A DNA stretch of 64,000 nt from an uncultured Acinetobacter sp. (GCF_947493735.1 NZ_CANLSL010000015.1:1-64000), one strand, 5' to 3'. Counted from the stretch's first letter, positions 5,735-15,528 are shown. Translations and numbers: made by a program. The notes: a model not told the origin generated them from the letters alone.

Positions 5735-7444
5735 ATGCTAGCAACAAGTCAAGCAACAACCTTTACCGGTTATATAAAACGCTTAGTCGCTGATGGGGTG
5801 ATCAGTGCAGAGTCTATGCAAAAGGCTCAAGACCAAGCGAAGCGAAATAAACAACCTTTAACCTTTGTTTTGGTTGATGAATTTAATGTCTCTGGTTTAA
5901 AAATAGCGACAGCGATTTCAGAGGAATTTGCCGAGCCAATCTTTGACTTGGACGTATTTGACCCTTCAGCTTTACCAAAAGACGTTGTAAATGAAAAACT
6001 AATCGCTCAACATCAAGTTATCCCACTTATGCAACGAAGTGGAATTTTGGTTGTTGCAACTAGTGATCCAACACGTATTGAAGCATTGGAAGCCATTCGC
6101 TTTAACAGTAAACTCAACCTACAAAACGTTATTGTAGAACAACAGAAACTCACCAAGTTTATCGCCGCTCACTATCAAGAAGAGGAAAATTTTGATTTTG
6201 GTGATGATGATTTTGAACTTGAAGTTGCAGATGACAATGCTTCACTTGATGACAAAGATGAAAATGCAAGCCAAGATGAAGCGCCTATTGTTAAATATAT
6301 TAATAAACTTTTGGTTGATGCGATCCGCATGGGCGCCTCAGATTTACACTTTGAACCCTACGAAAAAATGTATCGGGTGCGCTATCGTGTCGATGGGGTG
6401 TTGCGTGAAATTGCTCGACCGCCAATACAACTCGCCACCCGCTTAGCCTCACGCTTAAAAGTGATGTCTCAAATGGATATTTCTGAAAAACGTGTACCGC
6501 AAGATGGGCGTATTAAACTTAAATTATCAAAAACCAAAGCCATTGATTTTCGTGTCAACTCTCTACCAACTTTATTTGGTGAGAAAATTGTCCTCCGTAT
6601 TCTCGATCCATCAAGTGCGATGCTCGGCATTGACGCACTTGGTTATGAGCCTGATCAAAAAGCGTTATTTATCGAAGCCTTAGAAAAGCCGCAAGGCATG
6701 CTATTGATCACAGGCCCAACGGGTTCTGGTAAAACGGTTTCACTATACACTGGACTAAACATTCTAAATACTGAAGACTCGAATATTTCGACCGCAGAAG
6801 ATCCCGTCGAGATTAACTTACAAGGCATTAATCAGGTCAACGTCAACAATAAAGTTGGGCTCACATTTTCTGCCGCATTGAAGTCATTCTTACGCCAAGA
6901 TCCAGACATTATTATGGTGGGTGAGATTCGAGATCTCGAAACAGCCGAAATTGCCATTAAAGCTGCACAGACAGGTCATATGGTGATGTCAACATTACAC
7001 ACCAATAGCGCACCCGAAACGCTAACTCGTTTACGTAATATGGGTGTGCCATCATTTAATATTGCCACATCCGTCAATCTAGTCATTGCACAGCGTCTTG
7101 CTCGACGATTATGCAGTCAATGTAAAAAACCAGCAGATATTCCAAAGCCGAGTTTATTGGAAATGGGCTTTACCCAAGCTGATCTTGAAAATCCTGAATT
7201 CCAACTCTTTGAAGCAGTTGGTTGCACTGAATGCAGGGAAGGCTATAAAGGTCGTGTAGGGATATACGAAGTCATGAAGATCAATGCAGATATTTCGAGA
7301 ATCATCATGGAAGATGGCAATGCGCTCGAAATCGCCGATGCTTCAGCAAAAGCAGGATTTAAAAATTTACGTCGTTCTGGCTTGTTAAAAGTCATGCAGG
7401 GGATTACCACTTTACAAGAAGTGAATCGTGTTACTAGTGAATAA
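5735..7444 (+). CDS. pilB: Type IV pilus assembly ATPase PilB
   Basis: PilB is the cytoplasmic hexameric ATPase that powers type IV pilus extension, needed for twitching and DNA uptake. The 569-residue protein has a T2SSE/MshEN-type N-terminal domain (about 1-170, with an Asp/Glu-rich linker near 155-185), then the secretion ATPase core: Walker A GPTGSGKT at ~327, the Asp box and Walker B region DPDIIMVGEIRD at ~389, a HisF-type region GHMVMSTLHTN, and the zinc-binding cysteine pairs CSQC (~460) and CTEC (~497). It is first in a pilB-pilC-pilD cluster. The ATG at 5735 has only a weak ribosome binding site, but the N-terminus fits family starts. Confidence 0.96.
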   Translation: MLATSQATTFTGYIKRLVADGVISAESMQKAQDQAKRNKQPLTFVLVDEFNVSGLKIATAISEEFAEPIFDLDVFDPSALPKDVVNEKLIAQHQVIPLMQRSGILVVATSDPTRIEALEAIRFNSKLNLQNVIVEQQKLTKFIAAHYQEEENFDFGDDDFELEVADDNASLDDKDENASQDEAPIVKYINKLLVDAIRMGASDLHFEPYEKMYRVRYRVDGVLREIARPPIQLATRLASRLKVMSQMDISEKRVPQDGRIKLKLSKTKAIDFRVNSLPTLFGEKIVLRILDPSSAMLGIDALGYEPDQKALFIEALEKPQGMLLITGPTGSGKTVSLYTGLNILNTEDSNISTAEDPVEINLQGINQVNVNNKVGLTFSAALKSFLRQDPDIIMVGEIRDLETAEIAIKAAQTGHMVMSTLHTNSAPETLTRLRNMGVPSFNIATSVNLVIAQRLARRLCSQCKKPADIPKPSLLEMGFTQADLENPEFQLFEAVGCTECREGYKGRVGIYEVMKINADISRIIMEDGNALEIADASAKAGFKNLRRSGLLKVMQGITTLQEVNRVTSE

Positions 7445-7474
7445 AGTTTGAGAAGTGCTATATAAGGAATCGTC

Positions 7475-8704
7475 ATGGCAGTAAAAAAAGCACAAATGAT
7501 GCCGACATTTACCTATGAAGGGGTGGATCGCAAGGGGTTAAAAATCAAAGGAGACTTAACTGCGCGCAACATGGCATTGGCAAAAGTCACCTTGCGAAAA
7601 CAAGGTATCACTGTCCGTAAAATCGTGCAAAAGCGTGAAATTGAATTCTTAAATAAAATGTTTAAGAAAAAAGTGACCACGCTTGATATCACTATTTTTA
7701 CGCGTCAGCTTGCAACCATGATGAAGGCAGGTGTCCCACTCGTACAGTCTTTTGAAATCGTTGCTGAAGGACTTGAAAATCCTGCAATGCGTGAAGTCGT
7801 ACTTGGCATCAAAGGTGAAGTTGAAGGTGGTAACACGTTTGCAGGTGCTCTACGCAAATATCCAAAATATTTTGACAACCTATTCTGCTCTTTAGTTGAA
7901 TCCGGTGAGCAATCGGGCGCCTTAGAAACCATGCTAGACCGTGTGGCAATCTATAAAGAAAAAAGCGAGCTCCTCAAACAAAAAATTAAAAAGGCGATGA
8001 AATATCCTGCAGCTGTTGTTGTCGTTGCAATTGTTGTGACGATTATTTTGATGGTAAAAGTCGTTCCTGTGTTTGAAGACTTATTTACATCGTTCGGCGC
8101 TGACCTGCCAGCCTTCACAAAAATGGTAGTCAACATGTCTGAATGGATGCAAAAATATTGGTTTTTCTTAATATTAGGGCTTGGTGCATTAGTCTTCGGT
8201 TTTTTAGAAGCCAAACAACGCAGTAAAAAATTCAGTGACTTTTTAGATAGACTATCATTAAAACTACCGATCTTTGGGGATTTGGTCTACAAATCAATCA
8301 TTGCTCGCTTTAGCCGTACGCTCGCAACAACTTTTGCCGCAGGTGTCCCATTGATTGATGCGCTTGAGTCTACTGCTGGTGCGACCAATAATGTTGTTTA
8401 TGAGAATGCTGTGATGCGCATCCGTGATGATGTTTCTACTGGGCAGCAACTGCAGTTTTCGATGCGCCAAACTCAACTTTTCCCAAGCATGGCTGTCCAA
8501 ATGGTTGCCATAGGTGAAGAATCAGGCGCATTAGATTCAATGCTGGATAAAGTCGCCACACACTTTGAAAATGAAGTCGATAATGCGGTTGATGGCTTAA
8601 CTAGCATGATGGAACCTCTGATTATGGCTGTGCTTGGTGTCCTAGTTGGTGGATTAGTAATCGCTATGTACCTCCCAATCTTCCAAATGGGTTCCGTCGT
8701 CTAA
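7475..8704 (+). CDS. pilC: Type IV pilus inner-membrane platform protein PilC
   Basis: PilC is the inner-membrane platform on which PilB and PilT act. The 409-residue length is normal. There are two T2SSF domains (about 75-200 and 280-400), each with the pattern FxRQLATMxxAGVPLxQS / FSRTLATTFAAGVPLIDAL, and membrane segments near 176-196, 225-245 and 380-405. It starts 30 bp after pilB with AAGGAATCGTC before the ATG. Its TAA overlaps the pilD ATG by one base, indicating translational coupling. Confidence 0.96.
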   Translation: MAVKKAQMMPTFTYEGVDRKGLKIKGDLTARNMALAKVTLRKQGITVRKIVQKREIEFLNKMFKKKVTTLDITIFTRQLATMMKAGVPLVQSFEIVAEGLENPAMREVVLGIKGEVEGGNTFAGALRKYPKYFDNLFCSLVESGEQSGALETMLDRVAIYKEKSELLKQKIKKAMKYPAAVVVVAIVVTIILMVKVVPVFEDLFTSFGADLPAFTKMVVNMSEWMQKYWFFLILGLGALVFGFLEAKQRSKKFSDFLDRLSLKLPIFGDLVYKSIIARFSRTLATTFAAGVPLIDALESTAGATNNVVYENAVMRIRDDVSTGQQLQFSMRQTQLFPSMAVQMVAIGEESGALDSMLDKVATHFENEVDNAVDGLTSMMEPLIMAVLGVLVGGLVIAMYLPIFQMGSVV

Positions 8705-9570
8705 TGCACTTGATTGAGCTTTTTCAAGAAAACTTGATACTGTTTTATATTTGTATTGCTGTCCTTGGCTTATGTATCGGTAGCTTCCTAAATGTTGTCA
8801 TTCTTCGCCTACCTAAAATGATGGCGCGAGAATGGCGACAAGAGTGCCAGCTCTTCTTACACCCTGAACAACCCGTAACTGATCAAGACAAGTTGACGCT
8901 CAGTCACCCTGCATCGACTTGTCCTCATTGCCAACATCGCATCCAATGGTACGAAAATATTCCAGTTGTGAGTTGGTTGATTTTACTCCGTGGCAAATGC
9001 AGTCAATGTAAAACGCCGATTTCTTTTCGCTATCCATTTGTTGAAATTGCAACTATGCTCTGCTCTGTGCTTGTTGCATTCAAATTCGGCGTGAGCATTG
9101 AAACACTATTTGGCTTAATCTTTACTTGGGTTTTGATTGCCCTTACCGGTATTGATTTTGATACGCAACTTCTGCCTGACCGACTGACTTACCCTTTGAT
9201 AGGACTGGGTTTAGCGGTGAATAGTTATAGCCTATTTGCTACTCCAACTCAGGCGATATGGGGCTGTTTGCTCGGTTTTTTATCATTGTGGTCGGTATAT
9301 ATCATTTTCAAGCTGATCACGGGCAAAGTAGGTATGGGGCATGGTGACTTCAAACTTCTAGCAGCCTTAGGGGCATGGCTTGGTCCATTGCATCTTCCTT
9401 TAATTATTCTGCTTTCCTCATTAGTTGGTGCGATTATTGGCATCATCTTGCTTAAAGTCACCAAAGAAAACAAACCATTTGCATTTGGTCCTTACTTAGC
9501 CATTGCAGGATGGATTGCTTTTCTTTATGGCGAACAAATCATGAAAGTATACTTAGGTAGTTTAAGCTAA
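8704..9570 (+). CDS. pilD: Prepilin peptidase / N-methyltransferase PilD
   Basis: PilD cleaves the leader of type IV prepilins and methylates the new N-terminus in the inner membrane. The 288-residue protein has the N-terminal GSFLNVVI segment, the zinc-type cysteine motif CPHC (~73-76) with CSQC (~99-102), and two catalytic aspartates in TGIDFDTQLLPD (~149) and GMGHGDFKLL (~213). About seven to eight hydrophobic segments are visible. It overlaps pilC by one base (TAATG) and is followed 25 bp later by coaE. Confidence 0.96.
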   Translation: MHLIELFQENLILFYICIAVLGLCIGSFLNVVILRLPKMMAREWRQECQLFLHPEQPVTDQDKLTLSHPASTCPHCQHRIQWYENIPVVSWLILLRGKCSQCKTPISFRYPFVEIATMLCSVLVAFKFGVSIETLFGLIFTWVLIALTGIDFDTQLLPDRLTYPLIGLGLAVNSYSLFATPTQAIWGCLLGFLSLWSVYIIFKLITGKVGMGHGDFKLLAALGAWLGPLHLPLIILLSSLVGAIIGIILLKVTKENKPFAFGPYLAIAGWIAFLYGEQIMKVYLGSLS

Positions 9571-9595
9571 GTATCAAGATCAACGGCATGAATCA

Positions 9596-10198
9596 ATGAC
9601 TTATATTGTTGGACTCACAGGTGGTATTGGTAGCGGAAAATCTGCTGCCAGTGCATGGTTTGAGCAACAAGAGATTTTGGTTGTTGATGCAGATATTGTT
9701 GCACGTGAAGTCGTTGAAGTTGGACAACCTGCGCTGATCGAAATTCAAAAGCACTTTGGCGATTGGGTACTGGATGAGCAAGGTTGTTTAAATCGAAGTG
9801 CGCTTCGTGACTATATTTTCAAGCATCCTGAAGCTCGACAGCAGTTAGAAGCTATCACCCACCCCGTGATTAGAAACTCCATCATTCAACAACTCAACCA
9901 AGCTTTAAGTCCATACGCAATATTAGCTTCGCCGCTCCTCTTTGAAACTGATCAGCATTTACTGTGTCAAAGAAGTTTACTCATTGATGTGCCTGTAGAA
10001 CTACAACTTGTACGTGCTAGCCAACGGGATGGTCAAAGCCGTGAACAGATTGAACGTATTATCGCCGTACAAATGCCACGTTTAGAAAAGCAAAAACGTG
10101 CTCATGACATTGTGGATAATTCAGGTACGCTTGAAGACTTGTATCAACAACTACAACCACTACATGAGCATTACCTTCAGCTCGCCACATCAATCTAG
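9596..10198 (+). CDS. coaE: Dephospho-CoA kinase
   Basis: CoaE performs the last step of coenzyme A synthesis, phosphorylating the 3'-hydroxyl of dephospho-CoA. The 200-residue protein starts MTYIVGLTGGIGSGKS, which contains the P-loop. DADIVAREV and HPVIR (binding of dephospho-CoA) and a LID-like region, QRDGQSREQIERII, follow. Downstream placement after pilD is common in gammaproteobacteria. The ATG at 9596 is chosen because the earlier ATG at 9588 is in another frame and stops at once. Confidence 0.95.
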   Translation: MTYIVGLTGGIGSGKSAASAWFEQQEILVVDADIVAREVVEVGQPALIEIQKHFGDWVLDEQGCLNRSALRDYIFKHPEARQQLEAITHPVIRNSIIQQLNQALSPYAILASPLLFETDQHLLCQRSLLIDVPVELQLVRASQRDGQSREQIERIIAVQMPRLEKQKRAHDIVDNSGTLEDLYQQLQPLHEHYLQLATSI

Positions 10199-10210
10199 TT
10201 TCAAAAACTT

Positions 10211-11107
10211 TCAAATTTGCGATGTGCTTTTAATATGAGCAATCCACCGCCACGGTTGTAGTGCACCAATTCCAATACCGATTAACCCACAAATAATCGC
10301 AGGCGATACAGGCTCATTAAGGAGCGGAATAGCGATAACTGCAGCAATAAACGGTGCCAAAGTCACGATGCTTCCTGCTTGAAATGCACCAAGTCGTTTG
10401 ATGGCTTCAACATATGTAATGGTTGCGACAATGACCACCAACACGCCATGAAATAGCGTTTGGATTGCGATATGTATAGGCTCAGCTTTGTTAAGATGTT
10501 TCGGCAGAAAGAGTAAATATACTGGTATATACATGACAGCCGACCAAATCGCTACACTACTCATCGCTTGCCAGGCAGTCATATTCGACTCACGAAGTAA
10601 GACGGTAAATATCCCCCAACACACTGCACCAAGCACAAATAACACATCGCCTACACCAAAAGGTTGATGACTATTCATGGAAAGTAAATACGTCATCAAA
10701 ATGAGCGATATCGACATAATGATGATACTTGTCCAAACATGTCGATCAAACGGTTGCTGATAAATAACAAACGCAGCTAAAGCTGTACAGACAGGAATAA
10801 AACCATTTAAAAATATCGCTGCATGCGCCGCAGGAGAAAAATAAAAGCCACTATAAACCGTGACGCAATATCCTATCCCACCAACCAATGCCAAGATGAT
10901 CGCCTGTTTTTGCAATAAAAACTGATAATTACGCTGATATAGAATGATAGGCATCAAAACGATAAATGCAAAAGCAAACCGTAATGCTGTCAAATCCCAT
11001 GCCCCAATATTCCACTTGGCGCTGAGTCTAGACAGAATCGTGAAACCGCCCCACATACACATGGTGATCAAAACAAATAGGTAACCCTGAAATTGCACAC
11101 GATTCAT
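10211..11107 (-). CDS. EamA/DMT-family permease
   Basis: This 298-residue protein has about ten hydrophobic segments in two EamA repeats, typical of drug/metabolite transporters that export small metabolites or amino acids. Family signs are WGGFTILSRLSAKWN early in repeat 1 and the Pro/Gly-bearing last helices with NEPVSPAIICGLIGIGIG. Substrate cannot be told from sequence. The ATG at 11107 (MNRVQF) is chosen because AAGGATAGG precedes it at good spacing; a TTG one codon earlier is less likely. It converges on coaE. Confidence 0.85.
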   Translation of the reverse strand: MNRVQFQGYLFVLITMCMWGGFTILSRLSAKWNIGAWDLTALRFAFAFIVLMPIILYQRNYQFLLQKQAIILALVGGIGYCVTVYSGFYFSPAAHAAIFLNGFIPVCTALAAFVIYQQPFDRHVWTSIIIMSISLILMTYLLSMNSHQPFGVGDVLFVLGAVCWGIFTVLLRESNMTAWQAMSSVAIWSAVMYIPVYLLFLPKHLNKAEPIHIAIQTLFHGVLVVIVATITYVEAIKRLGAFQAGSIVTLAPFIAAVIAIPLLNEPVSPAIICGLIGIGIGALQPWRWIAHIKSTSQI

Positions 11108-11188
11108 CAACCTATCCTTTTAAGGAGATTATGAAAAGTTGACAGCAAAAACGCTGATAACGATTTGCTCTCAAAATCATTAAAAAAA

Positions 11189-11941
11189 CTATTGCACTTT
11201 CATCAAGCGTTGCCGACTCACTTCATACAATGCCATGCCTGTCGCAACACTAACATTCAAACTTTGTAGATCGCCTGCCATCGGGATATAAACTTTTTCA
11301 TCACACTGTGCTTGGTTGATCGGGCGAATACCAGTGTCTTCCGCTCCCATGACGATTACTAAACGTCCTGTTAAATCAGACGATTGAATTGGTTTTGCTG
11401 TTTCATCTAGCAAAGTCCCGACGACTTTGACATCTTGTAGCTTCATCGCCGCAAGTGTTTTTCCGAGATTTGTCACTTGAATGAACTTCACTTTCTCAGC
11501 ACCACCTGCAGCGACTTTACGTGCAGTTGGGGTTAGACTTGCAGAACGGTCACGTGGAACCACCACTGCATCCACACCCATCGCCGCAGCTGTACGAATA
11601 CAAGCACCAAGATTATGTGGATCAGTGACTTGATCTAAAGCCAAAATTAAAACATCACTTTTCTGCGCCAGGAGTTGCTCTAAATCATCTTCATTCAAGG
11701 TCGGCTGAGGTCGTACAGCTGCCACGACGCCTTGATGAAATGGCAATCCTGCCAATTTTTCCAAAGTATCACGGCTGGCTTTTTGCACACTGATACCAAA
11801 AGGCTCTGCTAAAGTCAGAATTTTTTGTAGACGTTGATCATCCCGCCCCTTTAAAGTAAATAGCGTCAGCACACGCTCAGGCTCTAGCTGCAACAAGCTT
11901 TCAACAGCATGCACGCCATAATAATGTTCTGCCTTTGCCAT
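11189..11941 (-). CDS. rlmB: 23S rRNA 2'-O-methyltransferase RlmB
   Basis: RlmB methylates the 2'-OH of G2251 in 23S rRNA. The protein has an N-terminal SpoU substrate-binding domain (YYGVHAVESLL, ~1-75) and a C-terminal SPOUT catalytic domain with motif 1 DPHNLGACIRTAAAMG, motif 2 IVMGAEDTGI and motif 3 LNVSVATGMALYE, which form the knotted SAM site. Length is 250 residues from ATG 11941, which has AGGTGA five bases upstream; a GTG three codons earlier lacks that spacing. Confidence 0.95.
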   Translation of the reverse strand: MAKAEHYYGVHAVESLLQLEPERVLTLFTLKGRDDQRLQKILTLAEPFGISVQKASRDTLEKLAGLPFHQGVVAAVRPQPTLNEDDLEQLLAQKSDVLILALDQVTDPHNLGACIRTAAAMGVDAVVVPRDRSASLTPTARKVAAGGAEKVKFIQVTNLGKTLAAMKLQDVKVVGTLLDETAKPIQSSDLTGRLVIVMGAEDTGIRPINQAQCDEKVYIPMAGDLQSLNVSVATGMALYEVSRQRLMKVQ

Positions 11942-11997
11942 GTTCTTCACCTAATATTTACTAATTTTTGAAAAATCATTGAGAAATTTAATTCTTC

Positions 11998-12033
11998 CGA
12001 AAAAGAAAAATCCTGTAAGCGACTTACAGGATT
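11998..12033 (-). terminator. Rho-independent terminator after ppnP
   Basis: A perfect 11-bp stem, AATCCTGTAAG/CTTACAGGATT (12009-12033, loop CGA), is followed on the minus strand by a T-rich run (TTTTTCTTTT). It lies 35 bp past the ppnP stop. Confidence 0.85.
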
Positions 12034-12067
12034 GTGATACTAATCGACCCGATCAGTTGCGCTATGC

Positions 12068-12394
12068 TTAGCCCTCAAAGTGGCAGACATAATCTACGAC
12101 CACACTGGTTTCGACCTTAAACATGCTGTTGGCGCCAATATAGAATGATTGCCCTGCACGGAACAACTCACTTTCTTCACTATCTGCGATCAAAACACGG
12201 CATTCGCCAGAAATAATTTCCATCCGTTCAGCGACATGCGTTTCAAAAGTAAGCGGTTGATCCGTTGGCATAATCACGCCAAGCGTTTTTCGTGTGCCAT
12301 CTTCAAACTGAACCACATGGCTGACGCATTTACCATCAAAATACACATTTGATTTTTTAATCACAGACACATGATCAAACTGTGCTGAACTCAT
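12068..12394 (-). CDS. ppnP: Pyrimidine/purine nucleoside phosphorylase PpnP
   Basis: This small cupin (DUF1255/YaiE) splits nucleosides by phosphorolysis to free base and ribose 1-phosphate. The 108-residue protein is normal length. It has SNVYFDGKCVSHVV, the TRKTLGVIMP strand, ERMEIISGECRV and FRAGQSFYIGANSMFKV, the conserved face of the family. The ATG at 12394 is chosen for the GGAG at good spacing; a TTG four codons upstream is unlikely. It is monocistronic, with its own terminator. Confidence 0.93.
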   Translation of the reverse strand: MSSAQFDHVSVIKKSNVYFDGKCVSHVVQFEDGTRKTLGVIMPTDQPLTFETHVAERMEIISGECRVLIADSEESELFRAGQSFYIGANSMFKVETSVVVDYVCHFEG

Positions 12395-12669
12395 GTAACA
12401 CTCCAATACTTTAGATTTTCAGTTTGCAAATTTTCAACATGTACGACAAACACCGTTTGCCTGTCAAAATTTGTTTACTCAAAAAGACATTATCACTTAT
12501 TTTTCAAACCATGCTAGTGTATATCGAGCACGTATATTGAATCAATTCCCAAAGTGCTCACTTTCAAGATAAAATACACAAATTGCTGAAAATTCAAGGC
12601 TCGTGATGCGCTGTCCGAAATTTTCTCGTTGCCACCAATACACATTTCCATTTTACGACTGATATTGCA

Positions 12670-13542
12670 ATGCCGAATCCAAGTTTTTTAAAATTTATTC
12701 CACTTAGTCTACTGCGCATCTTTGCAAAAATGGTTGCGTGGTTTCTCTGTCAAAATGATCGTAAAGGAATGTATTGGAAAACCAAGATTAATCTGACTTT
12801 GGCTTATTCAAAGTTAGATGAAAAGCAAATCGAGCGCATGAGCAAATCGAGCGTGCAAAAACAGTGTTTATCTTATGCAGAATCCGCAAAATGTTGGGCA
12901 ATGCCTCCTGAGTGGAGTGTTAATCAAATCAAACAAGCACATCAATTGAATATTCTCACAGAGGCTTTAGCCAATCCCAAAGGTGCGTTAATTATCACAC
13001 CACATCTCGGCACATGGGAAATGATGAATGCGTGGTTGCACCAATATGGCACACCAACCATCATGTATAAACCGAGTAAGAATCCAACACTCAATCAGTT
13101 TGTACTCGATGCAAGACAACGACTGAATGGCACGCTTGTTCCGACTGATGCGAATGGTGTAAAAGCACTCTTCAAGACCTTAAAGCAAGGCGGTTTTAGC
13201 GTGATTCTGCCTGATCATGTACCGCAGCCCTCTGGCGGTGTGATTGCGCCATTTTTTGGGATTAATTGTTTAACCAGTACCTTAGCCAGTAAAATGGCGC
13301 AAAAAACAGGCTGTAAACTCGTTGGGCTAAGTTGTTTCCGCCGTGCGGATGATGAAGAAGGATTCGACGTATATTGTGACGATCTAGAAGACCCAAATCT
13401 TTATAGTCCAGATATCCATATTGCAACGACCGCTTTAAATCAAGCCATTGAAACAATGATTAACCGTTTCCCTGCTGAATATATGTGGGGTTATAAAAGA
13501 TTTAGAGGCGATAAAATCGCAGGAAATCACTACAATAAATAA
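12670..13542 (+). CDS. LpxL/HtrB-type lysophospholipid (lipid A) acyltransferase
   Basis: The protein (290 residues) belongs to the bacterial lipid A biosynthesis acyltransferase family, which adds secondary acyl chains to lipid A from acyl-ACP at the inner membrane. The HX4D/E-type catalytic motif appears as TPHLGTWEMMN (~113-123), followed by MYKPSKNPTLN and VILPDHVPQPSGG. A hydrophobic N-terminal segment (~5-27) is a likely membrane anchor. Which chain or substrate it uses is not visible. Its position at the edge of the glycan cluster fits a role in LOS maturation. Confidence 0.85.
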   Translation: MPNPSFLKFIPLSLLRIFAKMVAWFLCQNDRKGMYWKTKINLTLAYSKLDEKQIERMSKSSVQKQCLSYAESAKCWAMPPEWSVNQIKQAHQLNILTEALANPKGALIITPHLGTWEMMNAWLHQYGTPTIMYKPSKNPTLNQFVLDARQRLNGTLVPTDANGVKALFKTLKQGGFSVILPDHVPQPSGGVIAPFFGINCLTSTLASKMAQKTGCKLVGLSCFRRADDEEGFDVYCDDLEDPNLYSPDIHIATTALNQAIETMINRFPAEYMWGYKRFRGDKIAGNHYNK

Positions 13543-13563
13543 AAGCAAAACTATTCATTGAAA

Positions 13564-14400
13564 TTATTTAAATTTTATACGAACCACACGTTCACCCTGT
13601 ATACGAACCACACGTTCACCCTGTAATAGAACAGCTAACTCTTTCACAATTTTTACAGTTTGCGTACCCAAACGTAGAAACTCTCTTTTAGCTTTATCTA
13701 AAAGGCTAAGTTTAACTTTGGTTTTATCCTCACCTTTGCGTAAGTTGCGTTCCTGTTCAAGAAAACTAGGAAACTTATCATGACTTTTAGTCAATCTATG
13801 ATCTTGGATACAAATTGCAGGTAACATCTGGAAGATATCTTGTGGATTACTCTGTAAATAATCATTAAAAACAATATGATCAACAGGAATCAAGACTTCA
13901 TATTGCTTTAATAAAGCCAATAAGTTTCTAGCACTTTCATTTGAGAGAATGTAACCACCACATCCCATATGTTTCGCTTTTAACAGTGCAAGTTTGCGCT
14001 TAGAGTTGATTAAAGGCTTGTAATTTAAAGCCACGATGATTTTTGGATAGAATGCTTCCAATTTTACAATTTTACATTCAGCTGGAATCCATTTATCACT
14101 GGTTAAAAAGCTGGTAGATTTTCTACCAAGGTGAATATCATCTTCAAAAATTGCAATATATGGTAAATTCTCATCCACAGCTTTTTTCCACAAAACTGCA
14201 TGGCTCAATAAGCAAGCTATCTCACATTTTCTGAGCTCTGTTTTCGAAATATCAACACCTAGATCCTCAACTGCCTGTGCCATGGTCTCAGGAGTAATGG
14301 CATCAAAAAACTCGAAATCGACCTTTTCTTTAGCAAACTCCGAACTTATATGCGCTCGTCGAAGAGTCGCGCTAGACAAACTAATAACAAAATTTCTCAT
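13564..14400 (-). CDS. Glycosyltransferase family 25 (LOS core) protein
   Basis: GT25 enzymes extend lipooligosaccharide cores. Residues 1-180 match the family: start MRNFVISLSSATLRR, the CEIACLLSHAVLWKKAV segment, the acidic IAIFEDDIHLG (~85-95) and the later GGYILSNESA and PVDHIVFND blocks. Length is 278 residues. The last 24 residues carry a tandem eight-residue duplication, QGERVVRI, encoded by a perfect 24-bp DNA repeat, which probably lengthens a disordered basic tail. It is divergent from the next glycosyltransferase gene. Confidence 0.88.
   Translation of the reverse strand: MRNFVISLSSATLRRAHISSEFAKEKVDFEFFDAITPETMAQAVEDLGVDISKTELRKCEIACLLSHAVLWKKAVDENLPYIAIFEDDIHLGRKSTSFLTSDKWIPAECKIVKLEAFYPKIIVALNYKPLINSKRKLALLKAKHMGCGGYILSNESARNLLALLKQYEVLIPVDHIVFNDYLQSNPQDIFQMLPAICIQDHRLTKSHDKFPSFLEQERNLRKGEDKTKVKLSLLDKAKREFLRLGTQTVKIVKELAVLLQGERVVRIQGERVVRIKFK
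13577..13624. repeat. 24-bp perfect tandem repeat (two copies) inside the GT25 gene
   Basis: Two identical adjacent units start ATACGAACCACACGTTCACC at 13577 and 13601. Each encodes QGERVVRI on the minus strand. The unit length is a multiple of three, so copy-number change would not shift the frame. Confidence 0.9.
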
Positions 14401-14559
14401 AAACTAAGGCTAAATTTATTCTTAAATTCAATAATAACAATTTTCTATAAAATTAAACTAGACATTATTTGAATTTATTTTAACAAAGGGTTTTGTATTA
14501 TTTGCTTTCAGATTATACTTATCAAACTGCTTGCTATCTTCTGCGTGACGAGAATCAGA

Positions 14560-15468
14560 ATGCCCAAAGAAACAATTAAAATTTTTGTTGGCTGTGATCC
14601 AAATAACTGTGATTTAGAACAAATGATGGTGCTTGATTATAGCATCCGTAAAAATACACAGCACCCAATTGAAATTACATGGATGCAGTTGAGCCATGAT
14701 CCTACTAGTCCGTGGTATAGCAATCAAGAAACGCATGAAGGATGGCATACTGAGAAATGGGCAACCCCATTTTCTGGTTTCCGTTGGGCAATTCCTGAAT
14801 CATCCAACTTTGAAGGGCGTTCGATCTATATGGATGCTGATGTCATCGTTTTATGTGATATCGCAGAGTTATGGTCGCATCCGATGAAAGATGATGCAAT
14901 CGTCATCGCCAAAGGTGGCAAAAGTTCAGCTCGTTTATGTACTTGTGTTTGGGATTGTAAAAAAGCTAAACAATATTTACCTTCACTTAAAACGTTGCAA
15001 TCGGATCCAGATGGTCACAAGAAGTTAATGCAACTAATCAAAGACCAACCTCATTTAGTCCAAAACTACAATAATTCATATAACTGTATTGATGGTGAAG
15101 GCTTAAAAATAGAAGACATCAAAATTCTACATTACTCCGACATGGGTACTCAGTTTAGCCATAAATACTCGTTACCGCGCCTAGAAAAAAACAATCAAAA
15201 ACATTGGTTTGATGGAAAAATCATGCCTCATCCAAGACAAGACTTAGTTGAGTTATTTGATCAATATTATCAAGAAGCATTGGATAATGGTTATAAACCT
15301 GAAGACTATTTAGTAAAAGCTTATGGTCCATTTCAAAAAGCGACTCAAATCAATTATCAAGGCAATAAAGTTACACGCCCTGTCAAAGGGACAACTTGGC
15401 TTACAGCTAGCATCAAAGCCATAAAATCAAAGTTTAGTAAAAAACCTAATTTTACTTTAGATGACTAA
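14560..15468 (+). CDS. GT8-like glycosyltransferase
   Basis: The protein (about 302 residues) has a Rossmann-like donor-binding start (IKIFVGCDPNNCD), the SGFRWAIPE stretch and a DxD-type metal site in YMDADVIVLCDI (~92-103), the pattern of GT8 retaining glycosyltransferases. HYSDMGTQF and a later KAYGPF segment fit the C-terminal half. It probably adds a sugar to the LOS core. The ATG at 14560 is chosen over a GTG at 14545 because MPKETIKIF gives the compact family start; neither has a strong ribosome binding site. It is followed by two more plus-strand glycan genes. Confidence 0.8.
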   Translation: MPKETIKIFVGCDPNNCDLEQMMVLDYSIRKNTQHPIEITWMQLSHDPTSPWYSNQETHEGWHTEKWATPFSGFRWAIPESSNFEGRSIYMDADVIVLCDIAELWSHPMKDDAIVIAKGGKSSARLCTCVWDCKKAKQYLPSLKTLQSDPDGHKKLMQLIKDQPHLVQNYNNSYNCIDGEGLKIEDIKILHYSDMGTQFSHKYSLPRLEKNNQKHWFDGKIMPHPRQDLVELFDQYYQEALDNGYKPEDYLVKAYGPFQKATQINYQGNKVTRPVKGTTWLTASIKAIKSKFSKKPNFTLDD

Positions 15469-15528
15469 AATTGGTAGCAGGCTACGTTGTATCCTGTTTC
15501 ATATTTTCTTACATAGAATTTGATCTTT

